This document shows positions 35,101 to 46,817 of a stretch of 64,000 bases of DNA, in pieces. Numbering within the stretch: position 1 is the first letter of the stretch; the number at the start of each line of letters is the position of its first letter. Source of the stretch: Euglena gracilis (taxonomy: Eukaryota > Euglenida > Euglenophyceae > Euglenales). The position numbers and the translations under genes were made by a program. Under the pieces are notes generated by a model that worked only from the letters and a program-made list of their open reading frames with translations, was not told where the DNA came from and made no database searches. The stretch is taken from assembly GCA_039621445.1 (NCBI GenBank), contig CP154954.1, positions 51,067,847 through 51,131,846 of the forward strand, given 5' to 3'.

Positions 35101-36760
35101 TTGAAATTTTTCGATTTTTGCCCATGTTGCGTGTGTCGAAATTGGCATTTTTTTGAGGCTTTTTGCTCATTGCCAAAAATCGACCTTTTTGGACCGATTT
35201 TTTGGACCTTCCCGCAGGGAGGTTTTTTCGTTTAAATTTCCAGCAAAAAATCCAAAAAGTAGACCCCAAAAAAATAAAACCCCCCGTGGGGTTTTCAGCA
35301 ACGGACCCAAAAAGTAGACCCAAGGTCTTATTTTGGGCACAGGTTTAGAGAGTTGGTCCGCCTTGAGAAAACCTAAAAGCAACCCCAAGCACAGGAAGTG
35401 CAGAGAGGCGCAATGGGTCGCCCCCAAATGCAGCTCGTTTCGGAAATGAAGCAAATCAAACCATCACGCGCAAAAGCAGCCCACCACACAGCGGTCACCG
35501 CACGGCAGAATCAGTGCCACGCAGCAATCCACGAGGTGGTGTGGTGTGCAACAAATTGCAGCGAGGGCGGGGTCATGCGCGAGGGATCCCAACTGCTTGC
35601 GGGAGGTTAATGAACACACCTCAACGGATCAGCATCGGCCATCTCAATTCAGTCTTAACTGTGGCACAAGTGCGCAGCTCCGAATCCCTGGCCTGGGTAT
35701 GCAATGATAGAAAGAGAACAGTGTCACCCTGTCTTCCTCCAAATCGATTAGTTTTGTGAGAATGCATTGGAGCAATGCCTTCGGGGATCTCACGGCCGGA
35801 TCGTCAAATGTGCTGAAGTAGTTGCGTTCGAGACCGGCCCAGCCCATACCCTCGTACTTAGTCCACCACACGCTATCAGTGGCAGGCCCCTGAACCCCCC
35901 CCCCCGCCGCCCAATTGGGGTAGCCCCCTTGGGCCCGCCAAAAAACCAAAAATGACACCCCCAACTCCTATCCCAGCATCACAAGACAAATCCTATTCCA
36001 CCAAAAATACACCGCAAAAAAGAGAGAAAAACTCAACACTTGTGGGCCAGGCTTCTTTTTACCAACCCTGGGGGAGAGGGAGGGGGGTGCCTTTGTGCTA
36101 CGGGGTACCTGCCCATAGCAGGCAACCCCCGGGGGGGGGGGGGGGGGGGGAGGGGTTGGACCTCAGGAAATTCAGTGTCTAAAACAGGTGGTGGAGAAAT
36201 CCCATCACAATCCCGCCAAACATTTCCTGGCCAATTTTGGCCGAGGCCCCAATTTTTCCGGACGGCTTCTTTCAATGTTTGCTGAAGCATTTGACACTAA
36301 AAAGATCAAATGATCGCAAATGGCCAAAAATGACCGAAATTGTGCATGCCAACCAAGCCGATTTTCCCTTGAAAATGGCCATGGCAAAAATCAATGCCAC
36401 TCCCAAATTGTCATGACCAAAAAAGCAATGCCACTCACAATCAGGAAACCCCACAGGGATTTCCCAACAGACACAAGAGGGGACTCGCAACCAATCTCCT
36501 CTAACTGAGCGTTTTGAGTTTCTGGGCACTACTAAAATTAAACAACATAAGACCGTGCCAATGGCAAGAGCCTGGGAGGTGTCAAACGAGGGGTGTTCAT
36601 GGCGCAGCCGCATCATAATGCCAGTCACTCGCACCTGGTCTGCCGGTTCCAGGCTGTCTCTCTTCCACGGCAGGTGGTGCATCCGCCCCCAGCCCTGAAC
36701 CCCCACCGGCATCCCATGGAACGCCGGCTGGTGAGTGCCGGCCCCTCGCACTCATCGCAC
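32200..36760. other. No supported gene
   Basis: AT- and GC-mixed sequence with no exon I can defend. It contains a nest of inverted repeats (34437-34548), a C-run/A-run array (34888-35060 and 35225-35300) and G-run patches (36130-36155). Confidence 0.55.
34437..34548. repeat. Nested AT-rich inverted repeats
   Basis: Overlapping palindromes built of TAATGCATATTA and ATTGCTCATTA units; TAATGAGCAATAATTATTGC and its neighbours can form several alternative stems. The function is unknown. Confidence 0.8.
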
Positions 36761-36769
36761 GGAGCAGCG

Positions 36770-36880
36770 GGGAGGCACAGCCCGGACTCGACAAACCCCG
36801 ACCGCCCCGGGAGGACCAGCAGCTCCAGCTGGGCGTTGTTGAAGTGCGGGTCGATGACGTGCGGCTCAGCGTGGAGGGAC
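36770..36880 (-). CDS. ART-like gene, C-terminal exon (3' end approximate)
   Basis: Encodes SLHAEPHVIDPHFNNAQLEL, then LVLPGRSGFVESGLCL. It joins VRI through a shared Lys codon. The intron 36881-38206 ends CTGCCGCA and begins ACCAG (one base off the rule). Confidence 0.6.
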
Positions 36881-39800
36881 TGCGGCAGCACGCCCACCAC
36901 CGCCCCGCCTGCTGGGCCGCCACCCGGGCGGGGGGGGGGCAAGGTTGTTCTGGGGGGTCTGCCTAAAATGGCTCAAGAGCACAGTTTTAGGTCGATGTTG
37001 GGAGGGGAGGGCGGCAAAGGCTTCCGGTCCAGCGCGTTGCGCTGGGGCAGAATGGGGCGCACGTCCTCCCCCTGGCCTTCCACCAGACGGTGGTGGCCAT
37101 GGGGCTCTGCCCTCCTGACAGTGCCCGAACACCTTGGCGGGGGGCAGGGGCAAAACAAGATGGTTGCGGTCGCCCAGTAACCCCTGGGCGACTGCCAGGG
37201 GTTTCCAGGCAAACGCCCGTAGTGGAACTGGAAGTAGTGCACAAACAACCGGGCAGGGAGGACAGCAAAAAAAAAATGGTTTGAACACTTGGGGCCCACC
37301 AGGCTACTTGGGGACTATTACTTTGCAAACTCTGGCCACCGGGAGTTTAACAGGGGACCGTCCACTTTATCAAACATCAAGGATTTCCTGCCCCTTCCAT
37401 TACAGTCAGGACAAAAAAATGACAGGAAATAAAAATGAAGGGAAGCCTCCAAATTTTTCCCATCATTTTCTCCCGAAATTTTCCCCCGAACCCCTGTGGG
37501 GGAGGGCACGTTCAGGGGTAGTCAAATTCCACACAAAACAGTCACGGATATGACAAATGATCAAGTTTGGGGTTTGTTTGTAATGAATGATGTTTGTAAT
37601 GAACACTTTTAAGTTGAATTTTTGCTGGCAAGTTTTCATCACAAGTGGGAAGAATCACTACCATTTTCCGTGAAAGCTGAGTTTTCCTACATTAGATTTT
37701 TCAAAATCGAAATTTTCCATCATTTTTCCGGCCATTTTTGTTTCCTGCCATTTTGCCTGGCTGGTGAAAGCAAAAACATCAAAACTTGGGTCGGGTCACC
37801 TTTTGTGCCCCCCCCCCCCCGCGTTTGACTGCTAGGGGAGGATTAAGGCCAAAATGAAATTGAACAAGGTGAAATTAGACTGAGTTCAGGTCAAATTCAG
37901 TTTGGCCTACATTCGATGGAATGTGTGCGGCCAAACCCAACTCCAACCCTGGAGATACCCCTCCCCTTCTGCTAACGACCCTGCCTTGGATTTTCCACCA
38001 ACTCAAAGGTTGGATGATGAAGCCCAGTGCATTGGGGGGGGGGGGGCACTGTAAGGGGCACAGCTGCCCATTTTGAACCTCAACCAAAAGAAGGTGGACA
38101 AAAGAATCACCCGTTGAAGGGACTGGCAACAATGGAGGGAGAACGGTCAAATCACCCGTCCCCGGGGTTGATTGAATACCCGGCGACTCGGCAGCCCAGG
38201 TCTGGTTTGATCCTGACTTCCAACACGAGCTGCACGTAGGCTAGCTTCTGGCCCAGCACCAGTCGCCGCACACAAGAGAACCGCGGGTGGCTCGCGTACA
38301 CGATGCTGGGGGTGAAGTAGGCAGCGCCAGGCCTCTCCAGAAAGGTCATAGACCCAGCAGAGCACTGGTCTTGTGGGCACAGACTGGTTACACAGTGCCA
38401 GACAAAAGGGGTTGGCCATCTGGGCCTGACGGTTGACCGTTTGCTAAGTTAACCCCCCCCCCGCAGGGCTGTACGGGAAGGCCTGGTGGGGGGGGGGGTC
38501 GACCTCCACCCACCATGGCACCCGCCAAACTCAACATTTTCAAAGAAAATTTTTCCTTCGGCCCCCAGGGGGGGGGGGGTCGGGACCCACCCACTCACCC
38601 ACCCACCCCCTCCCCCCCCCAGGGTCCAAACTCAAAAAATCCCTGGCAGCGACAATGTTTACCCAAAGCGTCTCTTGTCCAAGATTCTAGGCAATGATTA
38701 CAAAAAAAATCAACACTTTGTACCCAAAAATAGATGGAAAATATGCCGGCGCAACGGGTGGCCAACTGTTTCCCTGAACTTTTGCTGCAATTTTTGCAAA
38801 CCAACAGACCCAAGAGATTCCATCCCTGACAAAGCGCAATGGGGTCCCACTCAAAAAACCTCTTTCTGAAGAGGTAAAGGCCGGCTTTCCCTGACGTTTT
38901 GTGGACCGATGGCGCACTTCAGTGCAGTTGCCAATTGCAGTGTTGAAACCTGGGCGTACCTCCCGCTGTGCTGCCGGCGCCCGGCGAAGAAGCCCTGCTC
39001 CAGGATGCCCGCCACGCTCTCCCCGAACGTTCCGTGGTACGCGACGGTCCAGCCCTCCCACGCGGCGGCATCCCCCGCGTCCAGCGCGAAGCGGTACCAG
39101 CCACGGGGGCACGGGTAGGCCACGCCGCCCCGCATCTCCGGCACCGCCCAGAAGGTGGCCGCCCCGCCACGCTGGTGCCGCTCTGCTCAGGGGTTCGCTT
39201 TATGACCAGTTGGGAGGGGGGGGGTCCAGCTCAGAGGCGGGAAAATTTTGGGCTGAGGCTGCTGGCTGACCCCCCCACAGTGGTCCCCAGGCTGGAACGG
39301 GGCCCGAGCTGGGTCGAAGTGGGTACCAAAAATCGAAACTGCAAAAATGCCCCAAAAACTGCCCGTTGTGCAAAACTTTCAAATTTTTGACCCAAAAGTT
39401 GTCCTGGCCAGCCCATTGCTGGCCCATTCTGTCCAGTGTTGGCCCGGTTCTGCACCTGCAAAAAAACAAAAAAAAATCCGTTACCGTCGAGCGGCCCAAA
39501 GGGCAGCTGGAGAATAAAGCAAACTCGTCGATGGGAGGGCAGGGGGTCCGAGGCTGGAAAAAGGCTGCTGGTTGGCTGGACCCCCTGAGGGATGGGGTGC
39601 CCTCGGGCTTAAGCGACACTCTAGCTCCGCTGCATCCTCCCAGCTGCCAGCGGAGTCTCCACTCGGCCCAATGAGAGGCCATTTGCGGCGACATTCCAGT
39701 GCGCTATGCACCAACCTGGAAGTGTGCCTCGTAGGACTACAAATCTATCGCTGTTATGAATTGTTGCGCTGAGCTGTGCATGCAGACGAACATTGCTGCC

Positions 39801-40420
39801 ATCAATTGCAGATTCACATTGAATGCAGAGGAGAGTGTCAAGCTGAGCAGCGGAGAACGCCCCGGACAAGAGCGTAGTAGCGGTCGAACGCCGGCAGGAA
39901 GCGGATCGCAGTGAGCTGCACGCCGCACAGCTGCAGCCAGCCGGGGTCGATCAGGCAGCTGGGCTCGGCGCCAGGTCCTGCACAAGGGAAGCCAGCAAAC
40001 AGTGCATGGGAGGGTGGGAGGGAGAGTGGGTGGGCAGGTGGGGGTCCATGCAGGCATACGGCGATGGGCACACCGAAGCTGGGGGCGGCCGGGGAGCGCT
40101 GCAGGTCCAGCATCGGGCGCGTGGCGACGCTTGGGGTGGCGGCGGAGTCCGCGCAGCGGCGGCGGTGGCCAGGGGAGGCGGCGGCGGTGGGGGCGGCGGA
40201 GGGGAGGGGCGGCCTGTCATCCAAGGCCAGGCAGCCCGTGGGCCACAGCAACGGCCACTCCATGCAGCCGTAGGCCATTGCAATGACCTGCGGGGGGGGG
40301 GGGGCGACGGCAGGAGAACTTGCCCTGACCCCCACCCCCCTCCGCTAAACCACCACTCACGTAATATCCTGCCCATCCCCCCAACGCAGGGCGTCCCTTT
40401 GCTTCCCAGTCTCGGCTAGT
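36770..40420 (-). CDS. PARP-like ADP-ribosyltransferase-domain protein (six exons recognised)
   Basis: Transcription order: about 40420-40361, 40287-40105, 39966-39849, 39143-38956, 38322-38207, 36880-about 36770. The last three exons give YPCPRGWYRFAL, W-T-VAYHGTFGESVAGILEQGF, AYFTPSIVYASHPRFS, VQLVLEVRIK and IDPHFNNAQLELLV. This series of motifs (GWxRFAL, AYHGT, a SPSI-like block, LEV-R-I-K, NN-x-LE) matches a protist family of small ADP-ribosyltransferase domains, as I recall it. The N-terminal exons are hydrophobic (YYVIAMAYGCMEWPLLWP) or linker and unfamiliar. One intron is GT-AG; three others fit CAG/CTG exactly and one within a base. Catalytic identity and substrate are not established. 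The true 5' and 3' ends are unknown. Confidence 0.62.
38207..38322 (-). CDS. ART-like gene, core exon
   Basis: Encodes AYFTPSIVYASHPRFSCVRR, then LVLGQKLAYVQLVLEVRIK. The Ser-rich strand after the AYHGT exon is in the expected place for an ADP-ribosyltransferase fold. Intron 38323-38955 begins GCCCAG and ends CTGGCGCT. Confidence 0.7.
38956..39143 (-). CDS. ART-like gene, AYHGT exon
   Basis: Encodes PEMRGGVAYPCPRGWYRFAL, then WEGWTVAYHGTFGESVAGIL and EQGFFAGRRQHSGRY. H-G-T is the NAD-contacting motif in H-type ADP-ribosyltransferases. Intron 39144-39848 begins GCTCAG and ends CTGGGCGG. Confidence 0.72.
39849..39966 (-). CDS. ART-like gene, upstream exon
   Basis: Encodes EPSCLIDPGWLQLCGVQLTA, then IRFLPAFDRYYALVRGVLR. 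No family recognised. Both flanking introns fit the CAG/CTG rule with matching phase. Confidence 0.58.
40105..40287 (-). CDS. ART-like gene, hydrophobic/Pro-rich exon
   Basis: Encodes VIAMAYGCMEWPLLWPTGCL, then a Pro/Ala-rich linker ending RPMLD. Its acceptor is conventional (C-run, then CAG|G). Its downstream intron (39967-40104, 138 nt) is nonconventional (CTGCAG ... CTGGCGCC). Confidence 0.58.
40288..40360 (-). other. Conventional GT-AG intron, 73 nt
   Basis: The minus strand reads TTAC|GTGAGTGG at the donor and a C-run followed by GCAG|GTCATTGC at the acceptor. Removal joins GWAGYY to VIAMAYG in frame. This is the clearest spliceosomal-type intron in the window. Confidence 0.7.
40361..40420 (-). 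CDS. ART-like gene, possible earlier exon
   Basis: Minus-strand frame ending ALGGWAGYY directly before a GTGAGT donor. The 5' limit and any start codon are unknown. Confidence 0.4.
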
Positions 40421-41689
40421 TTTCTGCACCTGGGTTCGTTGCCACCATCCCCGCTCCTTTCAAATGTGCCAGCTACACCCTGCCAGCTTTTTTGGGTTGA
40501 TCGAGGCAGCGCAAGCGTGGGGCATGGTTTCTGAATTACTCAAAATATTGAGGTAACCTGCATTCTGTGGAGATAAAATACGAAACTTTGCATTCTTTTG
40601 AAAAGATGGAAGCAAAATGGAAATAATCAATAAAGGTGGGGTTATCTGGTGGGTTACACTGGAGGAAAGGGTTAAGGAGGATTGATTTTTCAATGCAGAA
40701 GGTAACCTTTGGCACAGCGTGCACGAGTCATTGAAAGAACTAATCAGGAAATACAAATAACTGTGCACCCATCTCTGCGCGAGTGAGTGCAAATCATGCC
40801 ACAGAGTGGTAGAAAGGTTCTTGGGGGGTTAATCTTGGAGGAAGATCGGTATCGTTCCTGATCCAATGCCGCCAGGTTGTAAACTTGGGTGCCTTTTTTC
40901 CTTCAAACAACAAATTGTCCATTTGTCGAATTTTTTCCATCCTTTACCTGAAGACCTTCGAGATTTCAATCAGATTCCCAGTTCCGCCGCTGCAATGATG
41001 TTGCTCAGTACTGCAAGTCAATGGCAGTCGGGGGCACAATGGCGATTTCACAACATTCTGGGCCCAGCTCAACTGCCAGAGGGACAGCACTGGGTGGGAG
41101 TTTGAGGAGGGTCCGTGGGGAAACAACAGGTCCGGCGTTCCAGGACATGTCGTGCCCAGATGGGACTACTCTGACCGCATCCGGCGCCACATCACAGCAG
41201 AGGCCAGTCTCAGGCTTCCCTTCCCTTGAAGCACTTTCCCGTTCCCCCTTTTTCCAGAAAACCTCGGTTTGGTGCCGTGCCAACCCTTTCTTTTGAGCAA
41301 AGAAAGCAGCCTGGCCAGGTTTCCCACTGAATGAGCGACCACCGCCTCTGTCACACCTCCGCTGAAGAATGATTGAAGGAGAAAGACACGAACCCGAGGA
41401 TTGAATCTGCACTCAGAGGCAACACACTCACTCACTCCCACTTTCCAAGGACCCCTTCACCGGCAGTGCTTGCACGGGTGGTAACTTTTTCCGCTTTCCA
41501 GCCACTTTCTGAAACCAACCAGTCACATCTGACACACTTCTGTTTTGGGGGGTCAGTCACACCAGCCACTCTAGCCAAAATAATTCAAAACATATGGGTG
41601 TTGGCCATTTCCCACCCAATGCCTTCAGCATGAATGGGGCACCTTTGGCTGTTACCGGCCGCACCCGCCCCACCGGGGTTAGATGCATG

Positions 41690-41900
41690 CTGAGTATGGC
41701 ATGGCCAGGTGGTGTGGTATTGTACGGCCAGGGGATCTCCCAAAGCCAGGGGAGGCGTGCAGGGGGCAACCGAGTGGCCAGCGAGGGCGACCAGCCCGTA
41801 CAGCGCCCCCACCGCGGTCGCCCACACGCTGAATGCCGCCGTGCGGCCGCCGCTGTTGTGCAGTGCCCCGCCCTTGGGGAGCCGAAAGCACCCCAGTCGG
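41690..41900 (-). CDS. Possible exon with one membrane helix
   Basis: The minus strand reads KGGALHNSGGRTAAFSVW, then ATAVGALYGLVALAGHSVA with GC-rich third positions. Not recognised. It may be a further 5' exon of the ART-like gene or unrelated. Confidence 0.28.
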
Positions 41901-42205
41901 CGAAGAAACACCTTGGAAGCACTCCGGTGCAACCTTGGGTCATATATTGACAGAGAGACCCCCCTGATGGTGGGAGCGGGCGGCACTCTCCTCCGGGCCC
42001 AACCGCCCTGACTCAGGAGCTCACCCGCCCACCCCCCAAAAGGACAACAAACGAACCAAAAATCTTAAAAAAAAATTGGCCCTCTTGGACTGGGCTGAAC
42101 GAGCCCTAGTGCACCCACCCCGGGGGGGGGAGCACCAGGCCCCACCCCAACCCCACCCAGGTGGATAAGGTCCAAGGAAATTGCTCAACAACCTCCGGAG
42201 TGGGT

Positions 42206-45194
42206 CTTAGGCGGCCGAATTCGCACTTAAGCTTTTTTCCTTTTGATGCGCGCAATTGCGCAAATTTACGATTTTTTTGTAACCCCTGGGACCCTGTACC
42301 CTGACAGCCGGAACACGATATATGAGCTATGACACCCCTCCACTGGAGGGGATTGACTGCCAGTGGTCTGCTGTGCATGCTGCTTGCCAGGTGACGTTAA
42401 TAGGACGTAGGGTGAGACTTGTGCTGTTGTACATCAAACGGGGAAGAGGCACACACCCCTTGTGACGACACTTGGAAACGGTGCTGACGTGCTGCCTGAA
42501 CTGGCTTGGACACTGCCACCACCGGTGAGAACACACTGAGTCTCACTAGATAACAACACCACAGGCACACAGACTACGCGAGCCAGTCATCACGCAACTA
42601 ATGTGTGTTTGTGGGCGCAATTGCGCAAATAAAACAATTGTGTTTGATGCGCACATTTGCGCAAATAAAACGTAAACCGATGATGATAAAATGACGTGTT
42701 GGTGGGCGCAAATGTGCGCGCCAACAAATTTGTTTATGTGCGCATTTGCGCAAATGCGCACACCACCAAATGTGTTTGATGCGCGCATTTCCGCCCACCA
42801 AACACGTACGTTTTCCTTCCATGTTAAAAGACATCAATAAGGACCATGAACTAGAAGGTTTAAACACGTGATGGACGTGTTGGTGCGCGCAATTGCGCAA
42901 ATAAAGACACTTTTGTTGATGCGCGCATTTGCGCAAATGCGCACATCAACACGTTAATAAACCGCTTCAAAAAAATGTGTTTGTAGGGCCCTTAGAGCAC
43001 ATAAACAAAGTTTGTTTATTTGCGCAAATGCGCGCATCAAAACACATCAGTTGTGGGATACCATCTCCTGCTCCGTGACAGCTGGCGAACGCAATTCCTC
43101 ACGCCAACCAATGATTTGCCCCAAGATTACGTGGTGATGAAATTGGTGGTGAGAGGCAGTGTGGAGTGTTCACTGGAACACGGCATCTGACTGGCCAAGA
43201 TTTGCCTGCCTTGCGTGTGTACATTTTCACTGCTGTTCCCCGGCCCGAACGGCCTGTTGTTTTGGCGTCATGCGTTTGGCAGTTAAATGTAATGAATTGA
43301 TGACGTGCAAACGACCTGTGACTGTTGAACACCTTTTGTGCAACAAGACTGCGTTACAAGAAGACAAAATTTGGCACCTGAAACACCCGGGACGTGTCGG
43401 GCCGTAGTCCGTTTTATGGTTTTCTTTGCCATTTTTCCCTTGAAAAATGTAAAAAACACCGGTTTTTGTGCACAATTTGGGGGGAAGTGGGTCCCACCGC
43501 TTTGATACGACCAATCCAGTGGTGGTGGTTCACCACTTCCTTGTACCCAAAGTAACGGGTGTTTGAGGGCCACCTCTCTCCAGCTGTTGGTTGCCATGCA
43601 CTGGCACCACGTCGTCCCCCCAGTCTTACACCCCGGTGGCGGGGTATAACGTGGCCGCTGTGGTGGGTGTCGTTGCACCGGGGAGGTGGATGCTGGCCTG
43701 CTGGGTGCTGAAGCATCAGCAGCTGATGGGGCTGCAGCGGCGGAGCCGAAGCCACAGGCCAGCCGCAGGGCCCTTGGGAACCAAAAATTGGTGTCGGTGG
43801 ACGTGCACCGTTACTGGGTGGCTGTGCACCCACCATCAAAAGATGCTATGTCTCCATCTTTTGCCGGGCCTGTCGATGGTCCAAAAACGGCACCGTAACA
43901 CCATATCCCGGAGGGGACGGTGTAGTCATTTGGGTTGAACCCACTCAGAAGCCACTAAGGGTGGCTGTAGGAGCGCCAAAGGAAGTCACTTATTACTCCT
44001 CCATTGGTGGTTTACTTGCGCATTTGCGCGCATCACGTTGTTTTATGGACGCAAGTGCGCAAATAAAACAGATGTAAACTGAACAATTTACATCTGTTTT
44101 ATTTGCGCATTTACGCCCACAAACAACGTGATGCACGCAAATGCGCAAGTAAACCACTTCCGCTGTCGGTGTGTTTCTGTCACACCGTTCTTCTTTGCGT
44201 TCATTTGCGCAAATGCGCGCATCAAACACAAAACATGTTTGTGCGCGCATTTGCGCAAATGCGCGCATAAAAATGTTTGTGTTTGATGCGCGCATTTGCG
44301 CCCATAAGCTTGCGCGTTGACAAACAGTGTGGCAAACCCACCAACTGGATGGCCCGTCAGTCCGTGCCGTCACGGCCTCTTTGTCACACCGTTTATCAGC
44401 GGCGTCAGTTCGTGGGTACCAAAGCCCAATCCTTGAAGGACATGTTTGTGTTTATTTGCGCAATTGCGCGCATCAACATAAACATGTTGGTGCGCGCAAT
44501 TGCGCGCATCAAACGTAATTTTGTCCTTCCAGTGTTGGGCTTCTTCTGCAGGGTTCTTTGCCACGCCACTGGTTGTGTGGGTCCTGGGTATAAGCCGGGT
44601 GGGAGACACCCGTCCCCTTTATTCCCTTCATTCCCTGCGGACCCCGTTCCTTCCCCCTCTGCGCATCCCTTCCCCAACACCCCACACTCACCTTCCTTCC
44701 CCTGCGTCCTTGTCGCCGGCTCGGTCACACCACACCCACACCCCCCGGACCTTCCTCCCTGCACTTTAACGAACAGCCCACAAACACCACACTGGGGTGC
44801 CGCAAGCAACACAGTCTGGCAAACTCCCAGGACACACACCGCCGGCAGCTCGGACACACCCGGGGACACAGTCGAAAGAAGCAACAGGGGCAGTAAAGGT
44901 CCCGTTCCTATGGTGCTTTTTTGCGTTTTTTTCAGGGTGGGCCGTCAGGGTCCCGTAGGTTTGGGCCCACAAAGTCCTTCCCGACACCCCCAAAAAACAC
45001 CATTTTTCACCAAAGTCCCGGGGGTCTCACAGCCAAAATCAGAATTTCGATCGTTTTTTGCACTCTCTCGTTCACGTGTTTTCACACCCCCCGGACATTC
45101 ACAGCCAAAACAGAGCACAATCAAAAAAATCGTAAATTTGCGCAAATGCGCGCATCAAACGAAAAAACCTTAAGTGCGAATTAGGCCGCCTAAG
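42206..45194. mobile_element. 2,989-bp inverted-repeat DNA element, superfamily unknown
   Basis: Imperfect ~75-bp terminal inverted repeats begin CTTAGGCGGCC on both sides and are flanked by TGGGT (42201-42205 and 45195-45199), a 5-bp duplication. About eighteen copies of a palindromic motif around TTTGCGCAAATGCGCGCATC lie inside in both orientations, clustered at 42.6-43.05, 44.0-44.3 and 44.45-44.52 kb and in the termini. I see no transposase, so it is non-autonomous or carries unrecognised protein. Superfamily is uncertain. Confidence 0.78.
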
Positions 45195-45408
45195 TGGGTG
45201 ATCACTTTCAAAAAAAATTCAGACATTCAGACATTTTTTGAAAAAGAAACAGCCGGTTCTGACCATCCAGTGGGAGGGGAGGGCTGGCAACTTGAACAAA
45301 AATGCAACTGGATGGACCGATTTCAATCATTTCAAACCAACCATCCCGAGGGGGGGGGGGACTGGACACTATTGAGCAACGGTAGGATGGGGGTCATACA
45401 GGATTAGA

Positions 45409-46090
<682 letters not shown>

Positions 46091-46692
46091 ATGCACCGCA
46101 TGGACGGTGTTTATTCTTGAAGTGGTTTACTTTGTTGTGTCACTGAGGAAGTAAGATCTCATCCCCAGAATATTGACTTCACTGTAACACTGGACAAACC
46201 CCACCCACTTTTCTTTTGAACCAACCTACTGACAGCCCTACCAACAGCAGTTTGGACAGAAATTTTTGTGTGTATTCGATTGTAGTGCCATTCACCGCTG
46301 TTTGGTGGGAGGGCGCCCTCGGCCCACCAAGACAAAAACTGCCGCCGCCCCGCACAGTCCAAGCCACCCATTGCCCAGCGCTGGCTGCAGGACGCCTCTG
46401 AACACAAGCTCCTGTGTGGGCGATGGTGACACAACCACTCCCATGCTGAGGTGCAACTCAGCGCATCACCCACCGACTCCTCCACAAGCATGACATTTTT
46501 GTTCGTTGCGGAAACACATGCATGATTTGCACCAACCAGGGACCAACTCAGGTGCATATCTGCCGAATGTGCCATTGCACTGCTCACCCAAAGCCCGACC
46601 CCCCCCCCAGTTAGGAAGTTAAGGTGCCTTCTCCTGGGGTGGGGTCAGGCTTGTCCTTACCAACCGGGGGGGGAGGGGGGGGTGCTGCAGGG

Positions 46693-46817
46693 TGCCTCCC
46701 CCAAGCAGGCACCAGCAGCGGCCGAGGCTCTTCGGCGTCGCTTGGAGACCGACCCCTACATCGTGCGGCGAGTTATCAACGGCGACCGCTGGCCCCCTGG
46801 CCCTACCGGACAACAAT
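46693..46817 (+). CDS. Retroelement exon 1 (first recognised)
   Basis: Encodes KQAPAAAEALRRRLETDPYI, then VRRVINGDRWPPGPTGQQ. It follows CTGCAGGG. It joins exon 2 via a split Ser codon. Intron 46818-47610 begins GCCCAG and ends CTGGCACG. Confidence 0.6.

Noticed and set aside
36980-37290. Open frames on the minus strand (for example GHHRLVEGQGEDVRPILPQR)
   Set aside because: All three frames are open here, and the flanking ART-like exons join cleanly without it. It may be a skipped exon, but support is too weak.
46159-46587. 142-codon open frame on the minus strand
   Set aside because: No recognisable motif, no codon bias, and no partner exons on that strand nearby.
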